DNA from: JBHHZI01 sp046757965
GTDB lineage: Bacteria; Acidobacteriota; Polarisedimenticolia; SMYD01
Assembly: GCA_046757965.1 (NCBI GenBank)
Contig: JBHHZI010000011.1
Coordinates: forward strand, 1-34,752
Length of the DNA stretch: 34,752 nucleotides
Direction of reading: 5' to 3'
Below are positions 15,459 to 25,029 of the stretch, in pieces. A program made the translations under genes and the position numbers. Each line of letters begins with the position of its first letter. Position 1 is the first letter of the stretch. A model generated the notes under the pieces. That model was not told where the DNA came from. It saw only the letters and a list, made by a program, of their open reading frames with translations, and made no database searches.

Positions 15459-17729
15459 ATGGACGAGCGCCCCCAGCGCGAGATGCATCTGACGGAGTAC
15501 TGGCACATCCTGCGCAAGCGCCGCTGGGTGGTGATCACCTCGGTGACCGTGCTGTTCACCACCGTCACCGTCGGCTCCTTCCTCATCACACCGACGTACA
15601 AGTCCACCGCGGTGATGCAGATCGAACGGCACACCCCCGACATCGTCGACTTCCGCGACATGTATACCCGTGATTCCTCGACCCAGGCCTACATCGACTT
15701 CTACCAGACCCAGTACAAGCTCATCGAGAGCCGCGACGTGCTGCGCCAGGTGATCGAGCGGCTCGACCTGCCGAATGCGCCGGCCATGGTCGAGGCCGCC
15801 CGGCCGGGCCATCTGGCGCAGGGCCTTGCCTGGGTGCGGGGCCTACTACCCGGCGCCGGCATCGACGAGGCGACCGCGACTGACCCGTTTCAACACTGGG
15901 TCAACGTCGTCGCGGACAGCACCGACGTCCGGCCGGTGAGAAACTCCCACCTCGTCGAGATCTCCTTCGTCTCCACCGACCCGACGCTGGCCCGGGACGT
16001 CGCCAACGCCATCGCCGACGAGTACAAGATCTTCAACGCCGCCGTGAAGAGCCGCACCACCGGCCTGGCCGGCAAGAAGCTCGACTCCGAGGTCACCACA
16101 CTCGACGAGGACATCAAGCTGCTGGATGAGCAGCTTCGCGACTTCGGCACCCACAACTCCATCCTGGACCTGGGCAACCGCAAGACCCTGGCCCTCTCCA
16201 CTCTCGAGGAACTCACGCGGGCTGCCACCCAGGCGCGCGTCAGCCGCGCCCGGCGTCAAGCGTCCTTTGAATCACTCAGGGACGCCGATCCGGAGAGCCT
16301 CGAGGTGGTCCTCAACAGCCCGGTCATCAAGGAACTCAAGGGGAGGCTCACCGACCTGCAGCGGCAGTATGCGGAAAAGACGGGTCTCTTCAAGCCGGAC
16401 TACCCCGACATGCTCGCCCTGAAGTCCCAGATGGATGTCGTGGGCACGCAGCTCGACGACGAGATCGCCCGCATCCGCGAACAGGTGGTCGGCGGTGCCG
16501 AGACCGCCTACCGCACCGCCCTCAATGAAGAGCAGCGCCTGGCCGGCCTCGAGGAGGGCCAGAAGAGTCGGCTCCGGGAGATGGAGCAGAGCTTTGCCGA
16601 GTACGAGAACCTCAAGGCGAACCTGGATGCCAAGAAGGAGATGCGCGCCGGCCTGATCAAGCGCCGCGATGAGACCGGCGTGCTGAACCGCGTCGACGAC
16701 ATCAAGGCCGGCAACGTCTGGCTGGCGCAGGCGGCAGAGATCCCAGCCAACCCGTACCGCCCCAACAAGAAGCTCAACATCCTGCTCTCCCTGTTCGTCG
16801 GCGTCGCACTGGGTGTGGGCCTGGCCTTCTTCTTCGAATACCTCGACAACTCGGTCAAGGGTGCGGACGATCTGGAGCAGGGCCTCGGCCTCTCGGCCCT
16901 GGGCATGATCCCGGCCATGCGGCGGCGCGGCCACGGCAAGGTCGTGGCGCTGGACTCGGGCGGCCGGGCCATCGGCGTGGAGCTGGTCACTCACGACGCG
17001 CCGAAGAGCAACCATGCCGAGGCGTACCGGGACCTGCGCACCACGCTGCTGCTGTCCAGCCCCGACCAGCCGCCGCGGGTGATCATGGTCACCTCCAGCC
17101 AGCCCCGGGAGGGCAAGACGGTGACCACGCTCAACGTCGCCGTCTCCCTGACGCAGGTCGGCAAGAAGGTGCTCATCGTCGACGCCGACATGCGCAAGCC
17201 CCGCGTGCACAAGATCCTCGACCTGCCACGCAAGACCGGGCTGTCGAGCTGGCTGGCGGGCACCCTCGCCTGGGCTGACATCGTGCACACCACCAGGATT
17301 GCCGGCCTCAGCGCCATCACCTCCGGCCCCATCCCCCCCAACCCGGCGGAGCTGCTGGCCTCGAAGAACTTCCGCACCCTGCTGCACGAGGCCCATGAGC
17401 ACGGCGCCTTCGATCACATCGTGGTCGACACACCGCCGGTGCTCGCCGTGTCCGATCCCGTGATCGTATCCGCCCTGGCCGACGGCGTGCTCCTCGTGGT
17501 GCAGGGCGGTCAGACCGCGCGCCAGTCGGTCGCCGTGGCCATGGACAAGCTCAAGGGCGCCAACGCGCGGGTGCTCGGCGCCGTGCTCAACAATCTCGAC
17601 CTGGGCGGTAACGACTACTACTCGTATCGCTACGGCTACCGGTACGGCTACTACACCCATCACGAGAGCGAGCTTCAGGCAGAGGATGACCGGCCCGGCG
17701 CCAGCGGCGCAGGCGGACGCACCGGATGA
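15459..17729 (+). CDS. Wzc-like chain-length regulator fused to tyrosine autokinase (BY-kinase)
   Basis: A 756-residue inner-membrane protein that controls polymer length and export. It has an N-terminal Wzz domain (first membrane segment about 23-45), a long coiled-coil periplasmic part rich in E, R, L and K, a second membrane segment (LNILLSLFVGVALGVGLAFF) and a cytoplasmic kinase. Kinase motifs: Walker A TSSQPREGKT (545-554), Walker A' LIVDADMRKP (D575, D577) and Walker B VVDTPP (D657). A cluster of eight tyrosines at 720-732 (YYSYRYGYRYGYY) is the autophosphorylation tail. The ribosome binding site is GGAG. No Wzb-type phosphatase is in the window. Confidence 0.96.
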   Translation: MDERPQREMHLTEYWHILRKRRWVVITSVTVLFTTVTVGSFLITPTYKSTAVMQIERHTPDIVDFRDMYTRDSSTQAYIDFYQTQYKLIESRDVLRQVIERLDLPNAPAMVEAARPGHLAQGLAWVRGLLPGAGIDEATATDPFQHWVNVVADSTDVRPVRNSHLVEISFVSTDPTLARDVANAIADEYKIFNAAVKSRTTGLAGKKLDSEVTTLDEDIKLLDEQLRDFGTHNSILDLGNRKTLALSTLEELTRAATQARVSRARRQASFESLRDADPESLEVVLNSPVIKELKGRLTDLQRQYAEKTGLFKPDYPDMLALKSQMDVVGTQLDDEIARIREQVVGGAETAYRTALNEEQRLAGLEEGQKSRLREMEQSFAEYENLKANLDAKKEMRAGLIKRRDETGVLNRVDDIKAGNVWLAQAAEIPANPYRPNKKLNILLSLFVGVALGVGLAFFFEYLDNSVKGADDLEQGLGLSALGMIPAMRRRGHGKVVALDSGGRAIGVELVTHDAPKSNHAEAYRDLRTTLLLSSPDQPPRVIMVTSSQPREGKTVTTLNVAVSLTQVGKKVLIVDADMRKPRVHKILDLPRKTGLSSWLAGTLAWADIVHTTRIAGLSAITSGPIPPNPAELLASKNFRTLLHEAHEHGAFDHIVVDTPPVLAVSDPVIVSALADGVLLVVQGGQTARQSVAVAMDKLKGANARVLGAVLNNLDLGGNDYYSYRYGYRYGYYTHHESELQAEDDRPGASGAGGRTG

Positions 17730-19147
17730 GACCAGGACGCGTGATGGACACAGGTTCGCGATGGGCGCTGGTGGCCATCGTCGTCCTTGCCCCGTTGCCG
17801 TTCGGTGCCGTGCTCGGCTGGACCACCTCTCTCATCGCCTCTGCTGTCGGCCTGCTGGCCGCCGTGACCTTCCTGCGGTTCGTGCGAACACCGACCCCCT
17901 TGCCCGCGGGCACGGGCCTCGTCGCCCTGGCCGGCGGCCTGCTGGCCGTCCCCGGCCTCGTGCAGATCGTGCCGATCCCCGCACGACTCGTGGCATGGAT
18001 CTCGCCGGCCACCGCGGCCTTTTACCGGGCCAATCAGGCCGGCACCCCACGCTGGCTCACACTGTCCCAGGATGTCTCGCTGACCACTGCGGCCCTGCTG
18101 TGGCTCGGCGCCTGCACCGCCGCCGCGCTGCTCGTGGTGCTCCTCTTCGACCGCCGCCGGGTGCGACATCTGCTGCTCGCCGTGGTCGGCCTGGGTGTGG
18201 CGGAGTCGTTCTACGGCGTGCTGGAGTTTCTCTCCGGCAGCAACCACATCTTCCGCTACCAGAAGCGCTACTACCTCGACTCGGCAACCGGCACCTACAT
18301 CAACAGGAATCACTTCGCCGGCCTCCTGGTCATGTTGCTCCCCGTCGGGCTCGCGTTTCTGCTGGCTGGCCTGGGACGTCTGACACACGCCGACCCTGCA
18401 TCGACCTGGCGGCAGCGCCTCCTGCGGCTGGCCGACGGCGACCATCACCGCATCATCCTGCTCGGCCTGGCGGTCGCGGTGATGGCGGCCGGCCTGGGCC
18501 TGTCGTTCTCGCGGGCCGGGGTCACCTTCGGCCTGCTGGCGCTGGCGGCCACGGCCGCGGCGCACGGCCTGGCCCGCTCACGCCGGCGTTTCGGCCGCTC
18601 GCGGGGTGCGCTGGCCTGGGCCTGCGGCCTGCTCCTGCTCGCGGCGGTCCCACTGGCCGTGCGCGGCCCCGGCCGCCTCGGGACCATGTCCGACGACATT
18701 CCGGTCGAGCTGACCGCCTCTACCGGTCGTCCCACCGTCTGGGCCGCCACCTTCCGGATGGCCTCGGACTATCCGCTCTTCGGCACCGGCCTGGGCACCT
18801 TCCCGCTGACCTTTCCTCGTTACCGCCCCGCCAGCATCCGCAACACTTACACCGAGGCCCACCAGGACTACCTGCAGTGGTTCTCGGAGACCGGTCTTCT
18901 CGGTGTGCTGGCCGGCGCTCTCGTGCTTGTCGGTGTGGGGGTCGTTGCACGACGAGCCATCCGGCGGTCGGCGCAGCCCGCCGACCGCATCCTCGCCGTG
19001 GGAGTCACCGCGGGCCTGGCCGGCATCGCCTTTCACGGCCTGGTGGACTTCAACGGGCACATCCCGGCCAATACCTTGATGACATCCGTCCTGGCCGCCT
19101 CGCTTCTCGTCCTGGGCCGTGACACCACGCAAGAGCGCCCGGCATGA
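17726..19147 (+). CDS. O-antigen ligase / Wzy-type polymerase family membrane protein
   Basis: A 473-residue protein with about ten to twelve membrane segments. The start overlaps the kinase stop (ATGA); ATG 17744 is an alternative. The large loop and conserved core DYPLFGTGLGTFPL, then AHQDYLQWFSETG, are the Wzy_C/O-antigen ligase signature. In this context it most likely polymerises lipid-linked repeat units in the periplasm (Wzy role) rather than joining O-antigen to lipid A. The family is firm; which of the two roles it has is inference. Confidence 0.92.
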   Translation: MRPGRVMDTGSRWALVAIVVLAPLPFGAVLGWTTSLIASAVGLLAAVTFLRFVRTPTPLPAGTGLVALAGGLLAVPGLVQIVPIPARLVAWISPATAAFYRANQAGTPRWLTLSQDVSLTTAALLWLGACTAAALLVVLLFDRRRVRHLLLAVVGLGVAESFYGVLEFLSGSNHIFRYQKRYYLDSATGTYINRNHFAGLLVMLLPVGLAFLLAGLGRLTHADPASTWRQRLLRLADGDHHRIILLGLAVAVMAAGLGLSFSRAGVTFGLLALAATAAAHGLARSRRRFGRSRGALAWACGLLLLAAVPLAVRGPGRLGTMSDDIPVELTASTGRPTVWAATFRMASDYPLFGTGLGTFPLTFPRYRPASIRNTYTEAHQDYLQWFSETGLLGVLAGALVLVGVGVVARRAIRRSAQPADRILAVGVTAGLAGIAFHGLVDFNGHIPANTLMTSVLAASLLVLGRDTTQERPA

Positions 19148-20433
19148 CACATGCCGCTGCCCTCAATTCGCAGGCCGTTCCCGCCCTGCCGGTAGCCACC
19201 CTGGTCCTCCGTCGACGCGCCGTGGGTGGCGTGCTGGCCGGTCTGTTCCTCGCCGCCCTCGGTGGAATGCACTTCACCACGGAGATCACGCGGCAGAGCA
19301 TCCTCTCGCCCCTGGTCGTGCCGGGCGGCTGGCAGCGAGCGATGGTCGCTGACGGCGTGTCGGAGGTCGCCAGCCGGGCCGAGGCGGCCGCCCGGCGCAT
19401 CGGCGATGCAGCCGCCTACCGGGATGGCGCCGCCGTTCTCGGCGCACTCGCCGGGGCCACCGGCGACCCGGAACTCATCCAGAACCTGCAGCAGCGTTCC
19501 CTGGCGCTGGCAAGCCTGTCGCTGAGCCGCTCACCCGGCTCCGCCCGCGCTCATCTCATGGCCGGTGCCGCGATGATCGATCTCGACGGCGATACGAAGA
19601 CGGGCGCCTGGCACCTCGCCCGGGCTGCTGCGCTCGACCCCAACAACGCCTCGCTTCGCCGCCGCCTGGGTGCCGTGGCCCTGGCGCAGGACTGGGACAA
19701 CGAGGCCCGATCGCACTTCAGGGCGGCCCTGACCGTGGATGCCACCCTGGCCGGCGACGTCTACGAGATTCTGGACCTCTTCGACACCTCCCTCGATGCG
19801 GCCGCGGTGACACCACGAACCGTGGCAGCCCGGATTGCGCTGGGCCGCTGGTTGCAGACCGAGCACGACGACCCCGGTGCCCTGGCGGCCTTCAGGCAGG
19901 CGCTGATCCTCGCGGATTCCAGACCGGAGCCATCCAGCAGCGGTGTGCGGCGCTGGAGCTATCAGCAGCTCATCGGTCATCTCTTCCGGCAGCACGACTG
20001 GCCGGCGGCCATCACCTTGACCACGCAACGTCTCCAGGCACGGCGCTTCGCAGGCAACGAAGAACAGGCCTTGCTCCTCTATCATCGCGGCCGCGCGCAG
20101 CGACAGGCGGGAGACCATCAATCCGCTCTTCTGGACCTGACCCGCGCCGTGCAACTCGATGGTGAAGCGTTGCCGTATGCCGACGCCCTGGCCACCACCC
20201 TCGCCGGCCTCGGTCGCCACAACGAGGCAGCACGTATCTGGGCGCAGGCGCTTGCCCGACCCCGCTGGACCAGCCGGGAGAAACGATGGGTGATCCCCAT
20301 GCGACTCGGACGCGCCCGCAGCCTGATCGCCGCCCATGAAACTACCCCTGCGGTGGAAGAACTCCGCCTGGTCCTGCAGATGGACCCATCCCAGAAGACC
20401 GCCAGGCGGCTGGCGAAGGACTTGGGCCTGTGA
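19144..20433 (+). CDS. membrane-anchored TPR-repeat protein
   Basis: A 429-residue protein starting at an ATGA overlap with the polymerase gene. One membrane segment near residues 28-45 is followed by tetratricopeptide-like helices (GAWHLARAAALDPNNASLRR, ALLLYHRGRAQRQAGDHQSA, AVEELRLVLQMDPSQKTARR). Similar TPR proteins accompany polysaccharide polymerases and probably scaffold the assembly complex in the periplasm. It has no catalytic motif. It overlaps the next gene by four bases (GTGA). Confidence 0.85.
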   Translation: MTHAAALNSQAVPALPVATLVLRRRAVGGVLAGLFLAALGGMHFTTEITRQSILSPLVVPGGWQRAMVADGVSEVASRAEAAARRIGDAAAYRDGAAVLGALAGATGDPELIQNLQQRSLALASLSLSRSPGSARAHLMAGAAMIDLDGDTKTGAWHLARAAALDPNNASLRRRLGAVALAQDWDNEARSHFRAALTVDATLAGDVYEILDLFDTSLDAAAVTPRTVAARIALGRWLQTEHDDPGALAAFRQALILADSRPEPSSSGVRRWSYQQLIGHLFRQHDWPAAITLTTQRLQARRFAGNEEQALLLYHRGRAQRQAGDHQSALLDLTRAVQLDGEALPYADALATTLAGLGRHNEAARIWAQALARPRWTSREKRWVIPMRLGRARSLIAAHETTPAVEELRLVLQMDPSQKTARRLAKDLGL

Positions 20434-21206
20434 CCGCGTGGCACCTGAAGTCGTCCGATTTTCTGGGCCTGAAGCTGAGCCGTCTCGATCTCGGCGCCGT
20501 GCTGACCTCGGTAGATGTGGCCGTGGCCGAGCAGCGGCCGCTGTATCACTGCGTGCTGAATGCCTCCAAGGTCGTGGCCGCCGCCCGTGACGTCGAACTC
20601 CGACAGCTTCTGAACAGCTTCGATCTGATCAACGCCGACGGCCAGTCCGTCGTCTGGGCCGCTCGGCTGCTCGGAATGGGTCAGTTCGAACGAATCACTG
20701 GCATCGACCTCATGCAGACTCTTCTGGCCCGGGCGTCGGCCCGTCATTACTCCGTGTACTTCCTCGGCGCGACGGAAGCAGTACTGCGGAGCATGATCGA
20801 CAATATGGCCAGACGTCACCCCGCCCTCCGGATCGCCGGCTCCCATCATGGATATTTCCAAGCTGAGGACGAGCCAAGTCTATGTGATCGGATCAACGGA
20901 AGCGATGCCGACCTGCTGTTCGTCGGCACTCCGAGCCCGATGAAGGAACGGTTCCTCATCCACAATCGTACGCGGCTGACGGTGCCATTCGCGATGGGTG
21001 TCGGCGGGACATTCGACGTGCTGGCCGGCACGATTCAGCGTGCCCCGCGCTTTCTCCAAGAGACCGGCCTGGAATGGGCCTTCCGTCTCGCGCAGGAGCC
21101 GCGCAGATTGTGGAAACGGTATCTGTATTCCAATAGCCGGTTTGTCTGGCTTGTGGCAAGAAAACGCCTTCAGCGCGGGATTCTTTCGGCGACGGCGGAC
21201 GTGTGA
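20430..21206 (+). CDS. WecG/TagA/CpsF-family glycosyltransferase
   Basis: A 258-residue cytoplasmic enzyme starting at GTG 20430. Family motifs are present in order: VLNASKVV, INADGQSVVWAARLLG, RITGIDLM, YFLGA, HHGYF and LLFVGTPSPMKERFL. Members add N-acetylmannosamine or a related sugar (for example ManNAcA) to a lipid-linked acceptor. The UDP-GlcNAc 2-epimerase gene three positions on would supply ManNAc, which fits. GC content begins to fall within this gene. Confidence 0.93.
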   Translation: MTAWHLKSSDFLGLKLSRLDLGAVLTSVDVAVAEQRPLYHCVLNASKVVAAARDVELRQLLNSFDLINADGQSVVWAARLLGMGQFERITGIDLMQTLLARASARHYSVYFLGATEAVLRSMIDNMARRHPALRIAGSHHGYFQAEDEPSLCDRINGSDADLLFVGTPSPMKERFLIHNRTRLTVPFAMGVGGTFDVLAGTIQRAPRFLQETGLEWAFRLAQEPRRLWKRYLYSNSRFVWLVARKRLQRGILSATADV

Positions 21207-21258
21207 ACGAACGATTGCCGTTTTACAAGGACAGGCTGCCCGCAAGGGACCTTCGATC

Positions 21259-22680
21259 GTGTTGAAGCAGCACGCACGTGAGATCGGCGTCGTGATCACT
21301 ATCACAGACGTCTGCCTTCTCACACTCGCATTCCTGTCCTCGTGCGTCCTCCGCTTCACGCTGATGGGCTCACTGCTTGGAGAACAGAGCCAGATTCAGT
21401 TCCGGCCGTACGTCTGGTTTCTCTGGGCGTCTGTTCCTCTTCTGCTGTACCTGTTCAATCAGGCCGGTCTCTACGATTCCCTGCGACGTATGAGCCACCT
21501 CAGGGTGGCTTGGCTCACACTGAGGCCGTTTCTCGTTGCTGCCATGCTGATGGGTCTGGCCATCTTTCTCGTGCAGGACAAGGCATTCAGTCGATCGATC
21601 TTCCTGGGCTACTTCGTCATCGGTGCGCTCGCCATCATCGTCGAGAAGCTGGTCGTCAAACATCTAGCATCTCGGTTCCGGGCAAGAGGATTCAACACGC
21701 GGACTGTCCTGATCATCGGAGCCAACGCCGATTCTGTCGCCATAGCAAGGGAACTGCGCGACTCGCCAGAATACGGATACGTCGTTCGTGGTCATCTCAT
21801 GGGCTACGATGACGGTCACGTCGACATCGCTGCTACGCCCATACTCGGCCAGATGGGCGACCTACAAACGTATCTCGATCGTGAAGCGATCGATGAAGTG
21901 ATCATCGCCGTGCCATACGCGCAGGTACCAGCCTACGAGTGGGCCATCCGGCTCTGTGAGGAAGTCGGCGTCAGGGTCCACCTCAAAATCGACCCCATCG
22001 GGGCACTGCTCTCTCGCACCTACGTCAGCGAATTCGGTCGTTTCGCAATTCTGACCATGGCGTCGACGTCACTCGACCCGATCGCCGTAGTGACCAAGCG
22101 AGCACTCGATCTGACGGTGTCCACTGCGGCGCTGATACTGGCGGCCCCTCTCATGATGATGACCTGGTTAGCCGTACGTTTCACATCTCCAGGACCCGCG
22201 ATCTTCAAGCAGGTACGAGGCGGTCTGAATGGCAGGCGGTTCGTCTTCTACAAGTTCCGGTCCATGTACGTGGATGCAGAACCGCGTCTGGCGGCGTTAC
22301 AACCGTGCAACGAGATGAGCGGCCCGGTGTTCAAGATGACACACGATCCTCGCGTTACCCCCGTGGGGCACTTCATCCGCAAGTGGAGTATCGACGAGCT
22401 GCCCCAGCTCTTCAATGTCCTCAAGGGCGATATGAGTCTCGTGGGGCCCCGTCCTCCAATCCCGGATGAAGTCGACCAGTACGAGCGCTGGCAAAAACGC
22501 CGTCTATCGATGAAGCCCGGTATCACCTGCCTGTGGCAGGTAAACGGCAGAAACCGGATCGGCTTCGACGAATGGATGAAGCTGGACATGGAATACATCG
22601 ATGACTGGTCACTCGGGCTGGACCTCAAGATTCTCGCCAAAACCATTCCTGCCGTACTCTTCGCGCGCGGGGCGCGATAG
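21259..22680 (+). CDS. polyprenyl-phosphate sugar-1-phosphate transferase (WcaJ/WbaP-like), initiates repeat-unit synthesis
   Basis: A 473-residue membrane enzyme that puts the first sugar phosphate on undecaprenyl phosphate. The frame is open back to 20998, but that part shadows the previous gene. GTG 21259 has AAGGGA upstream and matches the family start. Four to five N-terminal membrane segments and a nucleotide-binding-like domain (VLIIGANADSVAIA) precede the catalytic transferase domain: YKFRSM, IDELPQLFNVLKGDMSLVG (D379, E380 catalytic pair) and SMKPGITCLWQVNGRN. Length and order are normal for the family. The sugar is not readable from sequence. Confidence 0.94.
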   Translation: MLKQHAREIGVVITITDVCLLTLAFLSSCVLRFTLMGSLLGEQSQIQFRPYVWFLWASVPLLLYLFNQAGLYDSLRRMSHLRVAWLTLRPFLVAAMLMGLAIFLVQDKAFSRSIFLGYFVIGALAIIVEKLVVKHLASRFRARGFNTRTVLIIGANADSVAIARELRDSPEYGYVVRGHLMGYDDGHVDIAATPILGQMGDLQTYLDREAIDEVIIAVPYAQVPAYEWAIRLCEEVGVRVHLKIDPIGALLSRTYVSEFGRFAILTMASTSLDPIAVVTKRALDLTVSTAALILAAPLMMMTWLAVRFTSPGPAIFKQVRGGLNGRRFVFYKFRSMYVDAEPRLAALQPCNEMSGPVFKMTHDPRVTPVGHFIRKWSIDELPQLFNVLKGDMSLVGPRPPIPDEVDQYERWQKRRLSMKPGITCLWQVNGRNRIGFDEWMKLDMEYIDDWSLGLDLKILAKTIPAVLFARGAR

Positions 22681-22741
22681 ATACGCACTCACGCGTCCGT
22701 AATCCAGTTCCGTATTTGATTCGACGAGGGGGAAGCGAGAC

Positions 22742-23920
22742 ATGAAGATTGCGCTGGTGGCGGGTGCCCGCCCCAACTTCATGAAGATCGCGCCCCTCGT
22801 CTGGGCGATGTCGAATCGTCCCGAACTCACGCCCTTCATCATCCATACGGGACAGCACTACGACGACAACATGAGCCGCGTATTCTTCGACGAGCTTGAG
22901 TTGCCCGATCCAGATGTTGACCTCGGAGTTGGCTCCGCAACCCACGCCGTTCAAACCGCGCGTGTGATGACGGCCATCGAACCCGTGCTAGAGGACGAGT
23001 GTCCTGACTGGGTACTGGTAGTCGGCGACGTCAACTCGACACTGGCGGCCGCGCTGGTGGTCGTGAAACTGGGCATTCCCGTGGGACACGTCGAAGCCGG
23101 CCTCCGCTCCGGCGACCGAACCATGCCCGAAGAGACCAACCGTCTGGCCACCGATGCGATCTCCACCCTGCTATTCGCTCCCAGCCATGACGCTGTCGAC
23201 AATCTGCGACGGGAAGGCCATCCGGAGGAGCACATCGCATTCGTCGGCAACGTCATGGTGGACACGTTGCTGAAACTTCTTCCCAGGATCGACGCATGCC
23301 ATCGCCGTGCCGATCTCGGAATCAGGGCCGACTATGTGCTGGTGACCCTACACCGACCATCAAATGTGGACAGCGATGACATGCTGTCCGACTATCTCGA
23401 CGCCCTGTGTGAGATCGCCGCCGACTGGCAGGTAGTTTTTCCTGTGCATCCGCGTACACGACCACACATCGATCGCTTGCTGGCACCGCGCCTTCGGCCA
23501 GGCGGCCTCCGACTTCTGCCGCCCGTCAGTTATCTTGACTTCATTGCTCTCGAAGACGGTGCCCGACTGGTAATAACGGATTCTGGTGGCGTTCAGGAAG
23601 AGACCACCGTACTCGGTGTCCCCTGTCTCACGGTCCGGACGACCACGGAGAGGCCTGTGACGGTGACAGAAGGCACAAATCGGTTGATCGGCGCGAGTGC
23701 CTCCCGCCTTCTGTACCACGCCCGCCGGATCAAGACCACTCCCCCGAGGTCAGCACGACCCTCCCTCTGGGACGGGAACGCAGCGACTCGCATTCTCAGT
23801 GTTCTCCAACAACCGAGACGACACCGCAAAGAGTCGCACAGAATCCGGCAACCGCATGGCGTTCGGCGAGATTCTGGCCGTGCAACCGAGATCCGCAACT
23901 CCGCGGACCGTGCGCCATGA
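22742..23920 (+). CDS. wecB: UDP-N-acetylglucosamine 2-epimerase (non-hydrolysing)
   Basis: A 392-residue enzyme that interconverts UDP-GlcNAc and UDP-ManNAc in the cytoplasm. The ribosome binding site (GGGGGAAG) is well placed. Conserved elements are GARPNFMK, VVGDVNSTLAAA, GHVEAGLRSGDRTMPEETNR, TLHRPSNVD, DSGGVQEE and VLGVPCLTVRTTTERP. The enzyme core ends near ILSVL; a 37-residue arginine-rich tail (about 355-392) is extra for the family and may come from read-through to reach the overlapping start of the next gene (ATGA). It supplies ManNAc to the WecG-like transferase (inference). Confidence 0.95.
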   Translation: MKIALVAGARPNFMKIAPLVWAMSNRPELTPFIIHTGQHYDDNMSRVFFDELELPDPDVDLGVGSATHAVQTARVMTAIEPVLEDECPDWVLVVGDVNSTLAAALVVVKLGIPVGHVEAGLRSGDRTMPEETNRLATDAISTLLFAPSHDAVDNLRREGHPEEHIAFVGNVMVDTLLKLLPRIDACHRRADLGIRADYVLVTLHRPSNVDSDDMLSDYLDALCEIAADWQVVFPVHPRTRPHIDRLLAPRLRPGGLRLLPPVSYLDFIALEDGARLVITDSGGVQEETTVLGVPCLTVRTTTERPVTVTEGTNRLIGASASRLLYHARRIKTTPPRSARPSLWDGNAATRILSVLQQPRRHRKESHRIRQPHGVRRDSGRATEIRNSADRAP

Positions 23921-25029
23921 AGACGACGTCGCAGCACCGATCAACAAACAGCGCGCCTTTTCACGTGATCCTCACAGTAGATTACGAGTTGTTTGGCGAT
24001 GGATCGGGAACCGTCCCGGAGTGTGTGCTTGCACCGACAGAGGAAATCCTCCGAATCGCCGAAAGACATCGGGCCCCAGTCACATTGTTCGTGGAAGCAA
24101 CCGAATTCACTGCCCTAGACCGAACGCCCCACTGCCGGACCAAGAGCACATCACGACAGATTCCCTCGATTCGTGGCCAGATACAATCCGCGGTCCGACG
24201 CGGCCACGATGTCCAGTTACACGTTCATCCCCAGTGGCGCCGGGCTTCACAAGGCTCGGAGGATTCCTGGAGTGTGGACCTCTCGAGGTGGCGTGTGGGC
24301 GACCTCGATAGTCCTGAGATTCTTGCTGTGCTTCGCGAGGGAAAGGATTTTATCGATGAACTCCTTTTCCCAGTCTCGCCCGGACACGATTGTGACGTAT
24401 TCAGGGCAGGAGGGTGGTGCATCCAGCCCTCGACACGCGTCGTCGACGCACTCTGCCAGCTCGGGTTCCGGATCGACTCGACGGTAGCTCCAGGACTCGC
24501 CAACGTCCCAGCCGCAGATTGGTACGATTTTCGTGGCGCGCCCCATGATCGCCCGTACTGGGCCCTGAAACATGACGTCTGTCTTCCAGGAAATGGGCAA
24601 CTCCTCGAAGTGCCCATCGCAACCGGTACCATCCCGCGGAGTGAGCACCTCGCGCGCAGACTCGTGGATCGCCTATCCGGCCACAGACGGTTTCCACCAG
24701 GATGCACTGGGCAATATCGCGGGCCGGGCAGCTCACTTCGTTCGGTCCCCGGCAAGATTCATCGATTCCTGAAGACAGGACGTACGATGCTGGATTTCTC
24801 CGCCCTCCGCGCTGCCCAGTTGATCCGCATTGTGGAAGGCCTTTGCAAGAGGCACGCCGCGACGAGGGGACCTGTTCCCATCGTGGCGATCGGCCATTGC
24901 AAGAACTTCAACCTGCGTTCCAGGAGAGAGTTTGAATCGTTTCTGCGATGGGTAAACGAACAGACACAGATTGCATTCTCCACCTACGGCCGCTGGATGA
25001 AATCCAGAGAGCGATGTGCCGGGTGCTGA
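23917..25029 (+). CDS. WalW/NodB-like polysaccharide deacetylase-family protein
   Basis: A 370-residue protein, start overlapping wecB by ATGA. The motifs match the WalW-like branch of the NodB fold: TVDYELFGDGSGTV (metal and catalytic Asp region), GHDVQLHVHPQW (metal-binding His pair) and FRAGGW (conserved Arg). It has no signal peptide, so it may act in the cytoplasm on nucleotide- or lipid-linked sugar. The family removes N-acetyl groups from amino sugars, which would leave a free amine for later sulfation or acylation. The fold is well supported; the substrate is inferred from neighbours. Confidence 0.85.
   Translation: MKTTSQHRSTNSAPFHVILTVDYELFGDGSGTVPECVLAPTEEILRIAERHRAPVTLFVEATEFTALDRTPHCRTKSTSRQIPSIRGQIQSAVRRGHDVQLHVHPQWRRASQGSEDSWSVDLSRWRVGDLDSPEILAVLREGKDFIDELLFPVSPGHDCDVFRAGGWCIQPSTRVVDALCQLGFRIDSTVAPGLANVPAADWYDFRGAPHDRPYWALKHDVCLPGNGQLLEVPIATGTIPRSEHLARRLVDRLSGHRRFPPGCTGQYRGPGSSLRSVPGKIHRFLKTGRTMLDFSALRAAQLIRIVEGLCKRHAATRGPVPIVAIGHCKNFNLRSRREFESFLRWVNEQTQIAFSTYGRWMKSRERCAGC

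Noticed and set aside
20998..21258. Upstream extension of the sugar-1-phosphate transferase
   Set aside because: The added residues shadow the WecG-like gene; the family start and a ribosome binding site lie at 21259.
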